Assembly: GCA_900316845.1 (NCBI GenBank)
Contig: ONEG01000007.1
Coordinates: forward strand, 1 to 64,000
Reading direction: 5' to 3'
Source of the DNA: an uncultured Bacteroidales bacterium
Lineage (GTDB): Bacteria; Bacteroidota; Bacteroidia; Bacteroidales; Paludibacteraceae
DNA: 64,000 nucleotides
Shown here: positions 32,834 to 41,246 of the stretch, piece by piece
How positions within the stretch are numbered: position 1 is the stretch's first letter
How the letters are laid out: every line of letters starts with the position of its first letter
Notes under the pieces: generated by a model
Seen by the model: the letters and a program-made list of their open reading frames with translations, nothing else
Told to the model about the DNA's origin: nothing
Databases searched by the model: none
Made by a program: the position numbers and the translations under genes

Positions 32834-33811
32834 CTATTTTACCTTAATTTTGTCAAAGCCGGAACCAAAGACACCTCCTACATCGGCGATGGAGACGAGG
32901 GCATTTGGGTCTATCTCATGAACCAAACTGAAGACCAACGAACTCTCGGGTTTGCGTACCAACACCGAAATCACTTTGACCGGTTTTTGGGAATACCACC
33001 CTGTGCCGTCGAGAACCGTCACTCCCCGGTTAACGGTAGTATTGATGGCGGTAGCTATCTCGTCGTACTTGGACGAATAGATCAGGAAATGGACGGACCG
33101 GTGCAGCCGCGCCATGAGCCAATCGACTGCGACAGTATAGGAGATCGTCATCGCCACACCATAAAGCACGCGTTTGATCTGAAGATAGACCGGATTCCCC
33201 CCCTCCGCCAACATCGACTCGGGCAGCGGCAGGAAGAACGCCGAGGCGATAATAACAATATCGCACGCCAGCATGATATTTCCGAGCGATATATTCCGGT
33301 AATGATTGACGATCATCGCGACGATATCCGTGCCTCCGGACGACCCGTTAGCCGCCAGTACTGCCCCCAGACTGAGTCCGAAGACGAAGCCGCCGATGAT
33401 GGCTCCCAGCCACGGATCCTCGATGATCGGTTCCGGCAGGATAGGTATCACGCGGTACCAGAACGTGATTGCCGCAACGCCTACCATCGTCCGGATGCAG
33501 AACCGCCAACCTACCGTGAGCCCTGCTATCAAAAGCAGTATGGCGTTGAACACGAAAGTCGTCAGCCAGACCGGGACCGCCCCCCCGTATTCGGGAAAGA
33601 GCGAGGGGAAGAGTCCGCCGGTGACATAATAGATCGCGGAGCAGATACCCGTCAGTCCGCCGCCGACGAAGGCGTGCGGCAGGAGTACCCAGTTGACCAT
33701 CAGTGCCATGGGGAAGATACCGAAAATGATCACCAGGTATTCAAACACCGTCCTTACCCGGGACTGACTCGGCGCATTGTGCGGATTTACAAAACGATGA
33801 AACCGTAACAT
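32834..33811 (-). CDS. YitT-family membrane protein (DUF161 + DUF2179), copy 1
   Basis: 325 residues. Five to six hydrophobic segments in the first 230 residues with family signatures HAFVGGGLTGICSAIYYVTG and GSSGGTDIVAMIVN, then a cytosolic DUF2179 domain (about 240-325: NRGVTVLDGTGWYSQKPVKV, ending with the FGSGFDKIKVK tail). The molecular function of YitT proteins is not established; small-molecule transport has been suggested. It follows copy 2 by 12 bases in the same transcript (gcvP, copy 2, copy 1). The two copies share layout and most glycine motifs but have diverged clearly, so they are old paralogues. Confidence 0.92.
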   Translation of the reverse strand: MLRFHRFVNPHNAPSQSRVRTVFEYLVIIFGIFPMALMVNWVLLPHAFVGGGLTGICSAIYYVTGGLFPSLFPEYGGAVPVWLTTFVFNAILLLIAGLTVGWRFCIRTMVGVAAITFWYRVIPILPEPIIEDPWLGAIIGGFVFGLSLGAVLAANGSSGGTDIVAMIVNHYRNISLGNIMLACDIVIIASAFFLPLPESMLAEGGNPVYLQIKRVLYGVAMTISYTVAVDWLMARLHRSVHFLIYSSKYDEIATAINTTVNRGVTVLDGTGWYSQKPVKVISVLVRKPESSLVFSLVHEIDPNALVSIADVGGVFGSGFDKIKVK

Positions 33812-33823
33812 TCTACTTTCTAC

Positions 33824-34768
33824 TTATTTCCCGTTTGCCATGGGGTCAAAGCCCTGCCCGAAAACGCCCCGTACCTGGCTCTGCGACACAAACGCATTGG
33901 GGTCTATGGATCGCACGAGGCGGAAGATCGTAGCGGATTCGTAGGAGCGCGCGATGGTCGTGACTACCTTCATCGGCTGTTTGTAATAGCCGCCTTCCGC
34001 CTCCAGAAACGTACATCCGCGGTGTGCCTGCGTGATGATCGCTTCGGCTATCTCATCGGGTTTCTGGGTGAAGATCATAAACTGGACAGACTGCCGCATC
34101 CTGTTCATCACCCAGTCCACAGCCGTCGAGCACATGAACGTATAGGTCAGACCGAAGAGTATTTTCTCTATCGCGCCTTGTGTGCCTGCCGCCTGAATGG
34201 TAGGCAGGAAGAACGCCGAGGATATCACCATCATATCCGCCATCAGCAGTACCCTGCCCATCGGCAGATGGTGGTACTTGTTGACGATCATGGCGACGAT
34301 ATCCGTACCTCCGGTAGAACCGTTGTTGAGGAAGCATATCCCTAAGAAACAGCCCGTGAACAGACCTCCTATCACCACCGCCATGAACGAATCCGTGAGC
34401 AGCGGCACCGGAGCGATAGGGATCACTTTGAGCCAAATCGTGAGCCACAGTACGCCCCAGATGGTGCGTAATGCGTACCGCCAGCCTACCGTAACTGCCG
34501 CCAGAATGAGCAGCAGTATGTTGATCAACGCGCTGCTGAGCCATATAGGTACGTATGTTTCCGTCGCGAAATAGATGATCTCGCACAGACCCGTCACGCC
34601 GCCGCCTACGATAGCGTGCGGCACTAACAGCTGGTTCACAGTCAGGGCATAAGGGATCGTACTGAGGGCGATCATGAACAGCTCCTTGAGCATGATCCAC
34701 GGCAAGGTACGCCTGTACCCTTTCAGATGCTCGCGGAGGTTGGACTTTTGTTTTATATTCTCTTTCAC
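33824..34768 (-). CDS. YitT-family membrane protein (DUF161 + DUF2179), copy 2
   Basis: 314 residues, same architecture as copy 1: HAIVGGGVTGLCEIIYFATE, NNGSTGGTDIVAMIVNKYHH, then DUF2179 (HRGCTFLEAEGGYYKQPMKV) and the end FGQGFDPMANGK. It starts 11 bases after the gcvP stop, so co-transcription with gcvP is likely. Function not known in detail. Confidence 0.92.
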   Translation of the reverse strand: MKENIKQKSNLREHLKGYRRTLPWIMLKELFMIALSTIPYALTVNQLLVPHAIVGGGVTGLCEIIYFATETYVPIWLSSALINILLLILAAVTVGWRYALRTIWGVLWLTIWLKVIPIAPVPLLTDSFMAVVIGGLFTGCFLGICFLNNGSTGGTDIVAMIVNKYHHLPMGRVLLMADMMVISSAFFLPTIQAAGTQGAIEKILFGLTYTFMCSTAVDWVMNRMRQSVQFMIFTQKPDEIAEAIITQAHRGCTFLEAEGGYYKQPMKVVTTIARSYESATIFRLVRSIDPNAFVSQSQVRGVFGQGFDPMANGK

Positions 34769-34779
34769 AGGATGCCTGT

Positions 34780-37599
34780 TTAGAATTTAGCTACGAGGTT
34801 ACGGTCGCCAAAGCCGTTATCTACGCGACCGACGGGGCACCAGAACTTTGTCTGAGCGACCCATTCTGTCGGGTACGCAGCCTGTTTGCGGCTGTAGGGA
34901 TGGCTCCATTCGTCCGCCACTACTTCGTACTCGGGGTGCGGGGCGTTGAGGAGGACGTTATCACTCTTATCCGCTTTGCCGGACTCGACGTCGGCTATCT
35001 CCTGACGGATCTGCAGCAGGACGTCGCAGAAACGGTCAATCTCCTCCAAGGACTCGCTCTCCGTCGGCTCCACCATAAGGGTGCCGTGTACGGGGAAAGA
35101 GAGGGTTGGCGCGTGGTAACCGTAGTCCATCAGACGCTTGGCGATGTCCGACTCGGTGATGCCGATGGCATGGAACTGGCGGCAGTCGAGGATCAACTCG
35201 TGACCTACCCTACCCGTCTCGCCGGTATAGACGATGCCGTACGCGTCTTTGAGGCGGGAGGCCATATAGTTCGCCGAGAGGATGGCTGCCGCGGTAGCGT
35301 GACGCAGGCCCTCAGCACCCATCATGGCGATATAGCCCCAGGAGATCAGTGCCATATTCGCGTTGCCGTAGAGGGCAGACGAGACGCGGTTATGATCTTC
35401 GCTCGGCAGACAGTCCGCCATCTTCTCCACGCAGCATACGGCTCCTGCACCGGGTCCGCCGCCGCCGTGAGGCGAAGCGAAGGACTTATGGAGGTTGAGG
35501 TGGCACACGTCCGCACCAATGAAAGCAGGATTGGTCCATCCTATCTGCGCGTTCATGTTCGCGCCGTCCATATAGACGTAGCCGCCGTTCGTATGAATCG
35601 TATCGACCATCTCACGGATAGCTTGCTCGAAGATGCCGTGGGTCGAAGGATAGGTGATCATGCATCCGGCGAGGTTGTCTTTGTGCTCCTCGGCTTTGGC
35701 TTTCCAGTCGTTCAGATCGGTGTTACCCTTCTCGTCGCAAGCGACTACGCAGGGAACGAAGCCTGCCTGTACGCAGGAGGCAGGGTTGGTACCGTGCGCC
35801 GAAGCCGGGATGAGAAGGACGTTCCGGTGGCTCTGACCCTGACGACGGAGGTACTCACGGATGACTACCAGACCGGTATATTCGCCGGCAGCGCCGGAGG
35901 TCGGTTGGAGGGTACAAGCGTCAAAGCCGGTGATGGCGCAGAGCTGCTCTTTGAGTTCCTCCATGATCGTCTGATAGCCGATGACCTGATCTTCCGGCGC
36001 GAGGGGATGGATATTCATTGCCTGCGAGAACGTGATAGGTATCATCGCTGCCGCAGGGTTGAGTTTCATCGTACACGAGCCCAGCGGAATCATCGATGTC
36101 GCGAGGGATATATCCTTGCGGTCGAGGCGCTTGAGATAGCGCATGAGTTCGGTCTCGGTGTGGTATTTCCGGAAGACCTCCGCCTGCATGTAATCGATGT
36201 CGCGTACGCGGCTCTCGTCGATGGTCCAGAGACCTTCGAAGGCTTCGTCGCTGTCCTCTAACTGCGGCAGGTTACCCGATGCCTCGGCAAAGATGGTGAT
36301 GAGGTCATTCATGTCGTACAGATCGACCGTTTCGTCTATCGAGAGACCTACCCATCCTTCCGGAGCGTAGTAGAGGTTGATACCCTTCTCTTCGGCTTTC
36401 TCACGGAGGGTCTGAAGGCTGACTTCGGAATCCTGCAGGCTGATCTTCAATGTATCGAAGAACTCCGCGTTCTCCTGAGCGTAACCATAAGCCTGGAGCA
36501 TCTCGTTGAGGTAAGTCGCCTTGGCGTGAATACCTTCGGCAATTTGACGGATACCTTCAGCACCGTGATAGACGCCGTACATGCCTGCCATCATCGCAGA
36601 GAGGGCTTCGGCTGTACAGATATTCGACGTCGCGCGCTCGCGTTTGATATGTTGCTCGCGTGTCTGCAGCGCCAAACGGTACGCCGGGTGCTCGTATTTA
36701 TCTTTGCTCAGACCGATGATACGTCCGGGCATGTCGCGTTTGTACTCGTCGCGGGTAGCCATGTATCCTGCGGTAGGACCGCCGAAGCCCATGGGCAGAC
36801 CGAACCGCTGGGCTGTACCGCACATGATATCTGCGGCGAGGGGTTTGAGCAGCGCGAGGGCGAGGAGGTCTGCTACGACCGTCACTTTGAGCCCTGCCTC
36901 GTGGCAGTCGTCGATGAAGCACTCGTAGTCCTCGACGGAACCGTCGCTGTTGGGCCACTGAACGAGCGCACCGAAGAACTCCGCCGAAGGGGTAAAGTCC
37001 GCATAAGAGCCGGTGACAATCTCGATGCCCTGTCCCGCAGCGCGGGTACGGAGCACGGAGAGGGTGTTCGGCCATATCTTCTCATCTACAAAGACCTTGC
37101 AGACGTTATTCTTCACCTGCTCGCGTGAGCGGAGGTTACGCATCATCGTCACGGACTCTGCGGCAGCGGTAGCCTCGTCGAGGAGAGAACAGTTTGCCAG
37201 AGGCAGTCCCGTGAGGTCGGAGACCATAGTCTGGAACACAAAGAGCGCCTCCAAACGACCTTGGCTGACTTCCGCCTGATACGGAGTATAAGAGGTGTAC
37301 CAAACGGGGTTCTCCAGCATATTACGCCGGATGACCGCCGGGGTGATGGTACCGTACCATCCGCGTCCTATATAAGAGCGCGCGGGGACGTTCGTGTTGA
37401 GCAGAGTCTCGGCTGTCTCCAGATGCACCTGCTCCGTAACGGGTTCATCGAGTTCGATTCCCTCCGGCAGGAGGATATCCGCCGGCATGGTCTCACGTAC
37501 CAGCGCATCGACGGACTCCGCACCGATAGTCTCTAACATCTTCTTCTCGTCCGCCTCGGAGAGCCCGATATGACGCATTTCCAGATAGTTAACTTTCAT
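34780..37599 (-). CDS. gcvP: Glycine dehydrogenase (decarboxylating), P protein of the glycine cleavage system
   Basis: 939 residues, a fused P1-P2 form of normal length. The PLP-binding lysine is in NLHKSFASPHGGGGPGAG; the N-terminal half contains RSYIGRGWYGT and PYQAEVSQGRLEAL, the C-terminal half STHGIFEQAIREMVD and YMDGANMNAQIGW. It decarboxylates glycine and transfers the aminomethyl group to the lipoyl H protein. gcvT and gcvH are not in the window. The start MKVNYLEMRHIG is preceded by a short tandem repeat (37602-37638) instead of a Shine-Dalgarno sequence. Confidence 0.96.
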   Translation of the reverse strand: MKVNYLEMRHIGLSEADEKKMLETIGAESVDALVRETMPADILLPEGIELDEPVTEQVHLETAETLLNTNVPARSYIGRGWYGTITPAVIRRNMLENPVWYTSYTPYQAEVSQGRLEALFVFQTMVSDLTGLPLANCSLLDEATAAAESVTMMRNLRSREQVKNNVCKVFVDEKIWPNTLSVLRTRAAGQGIEIVTGSYADFTPSAEFFGALVQWPNSDGSVEDYECFIDDCHEAGLKVTVVADLLALALLKPLAADIMCGTAQRFGLPMGFGGPTAGYMATRDEYKRDMPGRIIGLSKDKYEHPAYRLALQTREQHIKRERATSNICTAEALSAMMAGMYGVYHGAEGIRQIAEGIHAKATYLNEMLQAYGYAQENAEFFDTLKISLQDSEVSLQTLREKAEEKGINLYYAPEGWVGLSIDETVDLYDMNDLITIFAEASGNLPQLEDSDEAFEGLWTIDESRVRDIDYMQAEVFRKYHTETELMRYLKRLDRKDISLATSMIPLGSCTMKLNPAAAMIPITFSQAMNIHPLAPEDQVIGYQTIMEELKEQLCAITGFDACTLQPTSGAAGEYTGLVVIREYLRRQGQSHRNVLLIPASAHGTNPASCVQAGFVPCVVACDEKGNTDLNDWKAKAEEHKDNLAGCMITYPSTHGIFEQAIREMVDTIHTNGGYVYMDGANMNAQIGWTNPAFIGADVCHLNLHKSFASPHGGGGPGAGAVCCVEKMADCLPSEDHNRVSSALYGNANMALISWGYIAMMGAEGLRHATAAAILSANYMASRLKDAYGIVYTGETGRVGHELILDCRQFHAIGITESDIAKRLMDYGYHAPTLSFPVHGTLMVEPTESESLEEIDRFCDVLLQIRQEIADVESGKADKSDNVLLNAPHPEYEVVADEWSHPYSRKQAAYPTEWVAQTKFWCPVGRVDNGFGDRNLVAKF

Positions 37600-37601
37600 A
37601 T

Positions 37602-37638
37602 ATTTCTCTAATTCTTAATTCTCTAATTCACTAATTCC
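37602..37638 (-). repeat. CTAATTC tandem repeat between the lipoprotein gene and gcvP
   Basis: Four to five copies of a 7-9 bp unit (CTCTAATTC, TTCTTAATT, CACTAATTC) fill the whole spacer between the stop at 37639 and the gcvP start. Confidence 0.7.
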
Positions 37639-38130
37639 CTAATCCTTCTTCGTAGCTACGACTTCTACCTCACCTTTGCCGGTGATCGTTTTGTCCTGGT
37701 AGGAAGCGGTAACATCCGCGTAGGTCATTATCGTAAGCTTATTATCCTTGAGCGCGGCGCCACTATAGGAGTATTTGAACACCATCTCCGCATCGCCGAC
37801 GGTCATTATGTCGGTCGAAGGCTCCATATAGAGTTGGTTGTCTCTGATGTACGCCAAGGAAGAGTCTTTATCAACAATCACCCATACCGCTTTGTCTTTG
37901 TTCGCCAGGGTGATGGACATATCGCCTGACTCGTTAACCGGTAAGACATTGAGCGGCGCGGGGATACCGTCAAACACAACACTGCCTTCCGAGACGAAGG
38001 TATAATCGCCCACGAAAGGCGTACGCGGATCATCATCCACCGAAGACTTGCGTTCGCAGGAAACGAACACCGTTACAGCCATCAAGACTGCGCAAAACTT
38101 AGCAAAATACTTGTTTATCATAGTAGTCAT
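37639..38130 (-). CDS. Lipoprotein of unknown function
   Basis: 163 residues from MTTMINKYFAKFCAVL (38130), chosen because the -7 box is at 38145-38152; the longer open frame starts upstream of the promoter. MINKY at 38121 is an alternative start. Lipobox FVSC (Cys about residue 24) then ERKSSVDDDP. The mature part is a small beta domain (VGDYTFVSEGSVVFDGI, ITLANKDKAVWVIVD, KTITGKGEVEVVAT) resembling lipocalin-like DUFs of Bacteroidales lipoproteins, not firmly assignable. It precedes gcvP and may be co-transcribed. Confidence 0.75.
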   Translation of the reverse strand: MTTMINKYFAKFCAVLMAVTVFVSCERKSSVDDDPRTPFVGDYTFVSEGSVVFDGIPAPLNVLPVNESGDMSITLANKDKAVWVIVDKDSSLAYIRDNQLYMEPSTDIMTVGDAEMVFKYSYSGAALKDNKLTIMTYADVTASYQDKTITGKGEVEVVATKKD

Positions 38131-38144
38131 TTTTATTCCGACTG

Positions 38145-38152
38145 CAAAGGTA
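38145..38152 (-). promoter_or_regulatory. -7 promoter box of the 38130 gene
   Basis: TACCTTTG on the minus strand; the leader is only about 8 bases. Confidence 0.7.
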
Positions 38153-38407
38153 CTACAAAAATTGCACATACGCAAATAAAAATGTATTTTTCCGCAAAAA
38201 ATAGAATTTATTCTATTATTGGCTATACCTATACGGGCTTGGAAAATACATTTATTTGCGTATGCCCCGCAGGACGCGAACGTAGCAACTATTTCCCTTC
38301 GCAAACCTCATTGCGATGAGTTTTACGTGAGGTCGCAACCGGCATAGTCGCTCAGGTCGATCACCTCGACCCGGTATACTTTTTTATTTTAGTGTAACAG
38401 TACGTAG

Positions 38408-38518
38408 AGGTCGCGGTCACGTCGCGGTCATATCGCGGTTTTGAGCCGTAAATAGGCCTCAGATAGGCCGTAATTAGGCAGTTTTAGGGTGGATGTCGGG
38501 TGGATGTCGGATAACATC
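38408..38518. repeat. Short direct repeats in the gene-free interval 38153-38670
   Basis: GAGGTCGCGGTCACGTCGCG then GTCATATCGCGG (three GTCGCGG-like copies, 38408-38440), AGATAGGCC/AAATAGGCC, and GGTGGATGTCGG twice (38490-38512). No gene supported here; a 63-codon open frame on the minus strand (38428-38619) is made largely of these repeats. Confidence 0.5.
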
Positions 38519-38575
38519 CGACCTAATGAACGATGTTTTGCCGCATAGCATGCGGCGCAATGGACGAAAGTTTTT

Positions 38576-38677
38576 AGGCTGACAGGCTGACGGCTGACAC
38601 CCTTGTTTATATATCTCACACACGCGTGGGTGTGTATAGTTTTAGGAAAAGGGTGTCAGCCTGTCAGCCGTCAGCCT
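38576..38677. repeat. 29-bp inverted repeat of GGCTGACA-type units with inner hairpin
   Basis: Arms 38576-38604 and 38649-38677 match at most positions; each is built of three GGCTGAC/GTCAGCC heptamers plus ACACCCTT or its complement. The 44-base loop contains another hairpin (CACACGCG/TGGGTGTG near 38618-38635). The right arm overlaps the 3' end of the DUF3874-like gene. It could form a very stable RNA structure at the end of that transcript. Confidence 0.75.
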
Positions 38678-38904
38678 CTACCTTCTATATTACGATTAGC
38701 ATTTACCTCCTCTAATCCCCTCTCCCTTACTATCCATCCGCGCGTTCCCTTTTTCCCGATCCGCTTGCTCTGGTAGCCTGCCTGTTGCAGTACCATCCCT
38801 AAGCGGCTCATACTCATCGGCTTCTTGATGGAGCCCCAGGAGACGAGCTTGTCGGAGATCTCGGCGGTAGTCATGAACCGGCCTTCTTCTTGTCTATTTG
38901 CCAT
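38671..38904 (-). CDS. DUF3874-like small protein, probably the remnant of a VirE/BT4734-type gene
   Basis: 77 residues. The segment RFMTTAEISDKLVSWGSIKKPMS, then SRLGMVLQQAGYQSKRIGKKGTRGWIV, has the form of the DUF3874 winged-helix-like domain normally at the C-terminus of much longer VirE-like proteins linked to integrative elements. The N-terminal helicase/primase part is missing, so this is either a truncated gene or a stand-alone DNA-binding protein. It has its own -7 box (38954-38961) and a leader with CATTTACCATGTAC repeats, which argues that it is still expressed. Family assignment is from memory of the pattern. Confidence 0.6.
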   Translation of the reverse strand: MANRQEEGRFMTTAEISDKLVSWGSIKKPMSMSRLGMVLQQAGYQSKRIGKKGTRGWIVRERGLEEVNANRNIEGRG

Positions 38905-38953
38905 ATCATTTACGATTTAGTCATTTACCATGTACGATCTCCAATTCCGAGTG

Positions 38954-38961
38954 CAAAGGTA
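38954..38961 (-). promoter_or_regulatory. -7 promoter box of the DUF3874-like gene
   Basis: TACCTTTG on the minus strand, 50 bases before the ATG. Confidence 0.65.
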
Positions 38962-39001
38962 CTACTTTTTTTTGACATATCCGTTCCAGAAATCGGGAAC
39001 G

Positions 39002-39220
39002 TCACATAACTTCCTGATTCATAAATGATAAGGCACGGCTAATTGTTGCCGTGCCACATTTTTTGTCGTTAGAAAGTTGGATGTAATTCAGCCCCGGATG
39101 CTCCAGATGGTAGGCGTAGATGTCCATCCATTGGGCGTACTTGAGGGGGAGAGCAGGAATTGATACTTGGTCATAATGATTGTTTTTGGGATAAGTTATT
39201 ATATAAAAAAACAGACCCAC
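39002..39220 (-). CDS. Doubtful small open frame with an HTH-like end
   Basis: 72 codons. The last 28 residues (NYIQLSNDKKCGTATISRAL) look like a helix-turn-helix, but the first codons lie inside the terminator of the upstream gene (39206-39245) and there is no promoter box. It may be the relic of a regulator gene, or a chance frame. Confidence 0.3.
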   Translation of the reverse strand: MGLFFYIITYPKNNHYDQVSIPALPLKYAQWMDIYAYHLEHPGLNYIQLSNDKKCGTATISRALSFMNQEVM

Positions 39221-39245
39221 GATTAAGTTTCGTAGGTCTGTTTTT
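39206..39245 (-). terminator. Terminator of the 39263-39877 gene
   Basis: AAAAACAGACC / GGTCTGTTTTT stem with a 17-base loop that extends pairing by CACG/CGT; T-run on the minus strand. Confidence 0.8.
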
Positions 39246-39262
39246 GTTAAAATGATGCTATT

Positions 39263-39877
39263 TTATTTGAGTTCTTGCAGATCCCCTTTTTCTATTGCGA
39301 TGGAGAGGTGCCGGTACACAATCGCCCATAGGCTATCTGCCCGATTACTCATATCGCATATGTTTGTGCCATCCTCATCCAGATTACCGTTCATTAGACT
39401 CAACAAATCGGCATTATACGACGTGTTGCTATATTTTGCCAAAGCCTCTGCTCTGATATATAGAATTTCCTCTACAGGTTGGAATTCATGAGGTTCCGTT
39501 AGCGGCCAACGTTGCAGCAGATGGTCGCATTGATTCCATGTCTTCCCAGTCAGAACAGTCAATCCTGCGTTGTAGGGAAAATTAAACCATTTCCAATCTA
39601 CTAATAGCCAGTCATTAGGCAATTCCCAGTACGGCGAAGATTCTGTTTGTCCGACAGCCTTTTCGCATCGGTTAAAACGGGTGGCTACAATGGAATCAGT
39701 ACCTTCGAGATAGTTGGCCAAGATGTAATTCTTATATTCTGCTTTCTTGAATTTCATTACTACAACGTGCGCCTCCGACTCCGGAGAATTTTTGTCCTTG
39801 CAGGCACGTAAACCGCCTGTGATGCAGATGCCAATCATGAGCATCATCACCATTCTCAAATTCTTTTTCATAAGCAT
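39263..39877 (-). CDS. Probable lipoprotein of unknown function
   Basis: 204 residues. Hydrophobic N-terminus MLMKKNLRMVMMLMIGICITGG with Cys at 26 (GGLRAC), an acceptable though not classical lipobox. MKKN two codons later is an alternative start. The mature part has WELPNDWLLVDWKWFNFPYN and an Asp/Asn-rich C-terminal helical region; no domain recognised. Promoter box at 39911-39918. Next to another lipoprotein gene but separately promoted. Confidence 0.7.
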   Translation of the reverse strand: MLMKKNLRMVMMLMIGICITGGLRACKDKNSPESEAHVVVMKFKKAEYKNYILANYLEGTDSIVATRFNRCEKAVGQTESSPYWELPNDWLLVDWKWFNFPYNAGLTVLTGKTWNQCDHLLQRWPLTEPHEFQPVEEILYIRAEALAKYSNTSYNADLLSLMNGNLDEDGTNICDMSNRADSLWAIVYRHLSIAIEKGDLQELK

Positions 39878-39910
39878 AATTATTAGTTATAATATCTATT
39901 TTTGCTGCTG

Positions 39911-39918
39911 CAAAGGTA
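39911..39918 (-). promoter_or_regulatory. -7 promoter box of the 39877 gene
   Basis: TACCTTTG on the minus strand, about 34 bases before the ATG. Confidence 0.65.
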
Positions 39919-39950
39919 TAGTTTTTTTTTGCAATCCGCCAAATATATTT

Positions 39951-40358
39951 TCATTTTTTCAGAGGATTAATTAGTACTTGTATTTCATTTGCTGTTGTAA
40001 TATGCTGATGATACATATCTTCAATTATGGGCGCATAGTGTATGTGTCGAGAGTCGCTCGATTTTAATACTGTAAGGGTGAAGGAATATGGTATTTGAAT
40101 GGGAGTAATAACACGTGATCCATATTCTACATGTATTGAATCCTGTACGTCTATGTTAAAGGACAATACTGTATCCTTGGTAATTGTTTCTATGTAGTAG
40201 CCCTTATAGAAAGTAGTTCTCGTTGCTTCATCGTAGCAACCCAGTGTTCCTATAATTCTTCCAGTATGGATTTTGGATTCCAGCTCCGGTTCATTGCCTT
40301 TACAAGAAACCAACGTAACCGCAATTACGGCAAATAAAAAGAATTTAAGCTTTTTCAT
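39951..40358 (-). CDS. Small lipoprotein of unknown function
   Basis: 135 residues. Signal peptide MKKLKFFLFAVIAVTLVSC with lipobox LVSC, then GNEPELES. The rest is a compact beta-rich domain (GRIIGTLGCYDEATRTTFYK, SFTLTVLKSSDS). No family recognised. It has its own promoter at 40398-40405 and is divergent from the Crp/Fnr gene, so it could be a target of that regulator, although nothing in the sequence proves it. Confidence 0.75.
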   Translation of the reverse strand: MKKLKFFLFAVIAVTLVSCKGNEPELESKIHTGRIIGTLGCYDEATRTTFYKGYYIETITKDTVLSFNIDVQDSIHVEYGSRVITPIQIPYSFTLTVLKSSDSRHIHYAPIIEDMYHQHITTANEIQVLINPLKK

Positions 40359-40397
40359 GATGTAATCAATTTAGTTAGACAATATTATTTGACGGTG

Positions 40398-40405
40398 CAA
40401 AGGTA
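40398..40405 (-). promoter_or_regulatory. -7 promoter box of the 40358 gene
   Basis: TACCTTTG on the minus strand, 40 bases before the ATG, back to back with the Crp/Fnr promoter. Confidence 0.65.
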
Positions 40406-40479
40406 CAACAAAAAAACAAGATACGCAAGCAAAAGTAGGAAAAAAAGAAGAAAAATTTGGTAGTTCGAAAAAAAAGCAG

Positions 40480-40487
40480 TATATTTG
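40480..40487 (+). promoter_or_regulatory. -7 promoter box of the Crp/Fnr gene
   Basis: TATATTTG, 19 bases before the ATG at 40506. It overlaps the TTG at 40485, so that in-frame start cannot be used. Confidence 0.7.
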
Positions 40488-40505
40488 CAGACGAAACTTG
40501 AAAAA

Positions 40506-41204
40506 ATGAAAGAGTCAGAGTTGCATTTTGCGCCGATGTGGGACCTGAATCCCCTTTGGAACACGTTAACAGAGAGCGAGAAGGAACAGCTCGCCAAGGA
40601 CGTAGAGTTAGTACATTATGCCAAGAACGAGATCATCCACCACGACGGCGATGAGTCGGAGTACGTATGGATGCTGCTCCAAGGCAAAGTACGGATCTAC
40701 AAGGAAGGTATCGGTCAACGGCAGCAGATCATCCGTCTGCTCAAGCCGTATGATATCTTCGGTTACAGGGCTTGTACCGTCAACGAACCATATAACTCCA
40801 GCGCGAGTGCGTTTGAGGCATGTACGGTCTATCGGTTAGCCCGGGATAAATTCAACCGGCTGATACAGGGTAACGGGGCGTTATGCTACCAGGTGATACT
40901 GATGATGGCGAAAGACCTGGCGTTCTCGGAGATCCAGACAGTGAACCTGACTCAGAAGCATATCCGCGGACGGTTGGCAGAGAGTCTGTTGCTGCTGCTG
41001 AAGAACTACGGGTACGAGGAGGACGGCAGGACGTTAGCGATGTTGCTGCCGCGCGAAGACCTCGCGAACATGAGCAACATGACGACCAGCAACGCCATCC
41101 GAACGCTGAGTCAGTTTGCCCAGGAAGGGCTGCTCGCCATCGATGGGAAGCATATCCGGATACTGGACGAGAAAGCATTAGAAAAAATATCGAGGCTTGG
41201 ATAA
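40506..41204 (+). CDS. Crp/Fnr-family transcription regulator
   Basis: 232 residues from MKESELHFAPMW. Residues about 18-140 form the cyclic-nucleotide-binding-type sensor barrel (VWMLLQGKVRIYKEGIGQRQ, IRLLKPYDIFGYRACTVNEP). The C-terminal winged helix (about 155-225) includes LPREDLANMSNMTTSNAIRT, the DNA-recognition helix. There is no N-terminal cysteine cluster of FNR type, so an iron-sulfur oxygen sensor is unlikely; the ligand is unknown. Single gene with its own promoter and terminator, divergent from a lipoprotein gene. Confidence 0.93.
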   Translation: MKESELHFAPMWDLNPLWNTLTESEKEQLAKDVELVHYAKNEIIHHDGDESEYVWMLLQGKVRIYKEGIGQRQQIIRLLKPYDIFGYRACTVNEPYNSSASAFEACTVYRLARDKFNRLIQGNGALCYQVILMMAKDLAFSEIQTVNLTQKHIRGRLAESLLLLLKNYGYEEDGRTLAMLLPREDLANMSNMTTSNAIRTLSQFAQEGLLAIDGKHIRILDEKALEKISRLG

Positions 41205-41219
41205 AAGCCTGCCCCACCC

Positions 41220-41243
41220 CCTCCTTTCAAGGAGGTTTTTTTT
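41220..41243 (+). terminator. Terminator of the Crp/Fnr gene
   Basis: CCTCCTT-TC-AAGGAGG stem of seven pairs followed by eight T. Confidence 0.9.
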
Positions 41244-41246
41244 GTA

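Noticed and set aside
32831..33808. 325-residue plus-strand open frame opposite YitT copy 1
   Set aside because: Mirror of the YitT coding frame with no recognisable features.
38428..38619. 63-residue minus-strand protein
   Set aside because: Built of the direct and inverted repeats of the interval; no promoter box or plausible domain.
39002..39220. Certain HTH regulator gene
   Set aside because: Its 5' end lies in a terminator and no promoter precedes it; kept only as a doubtful feature.
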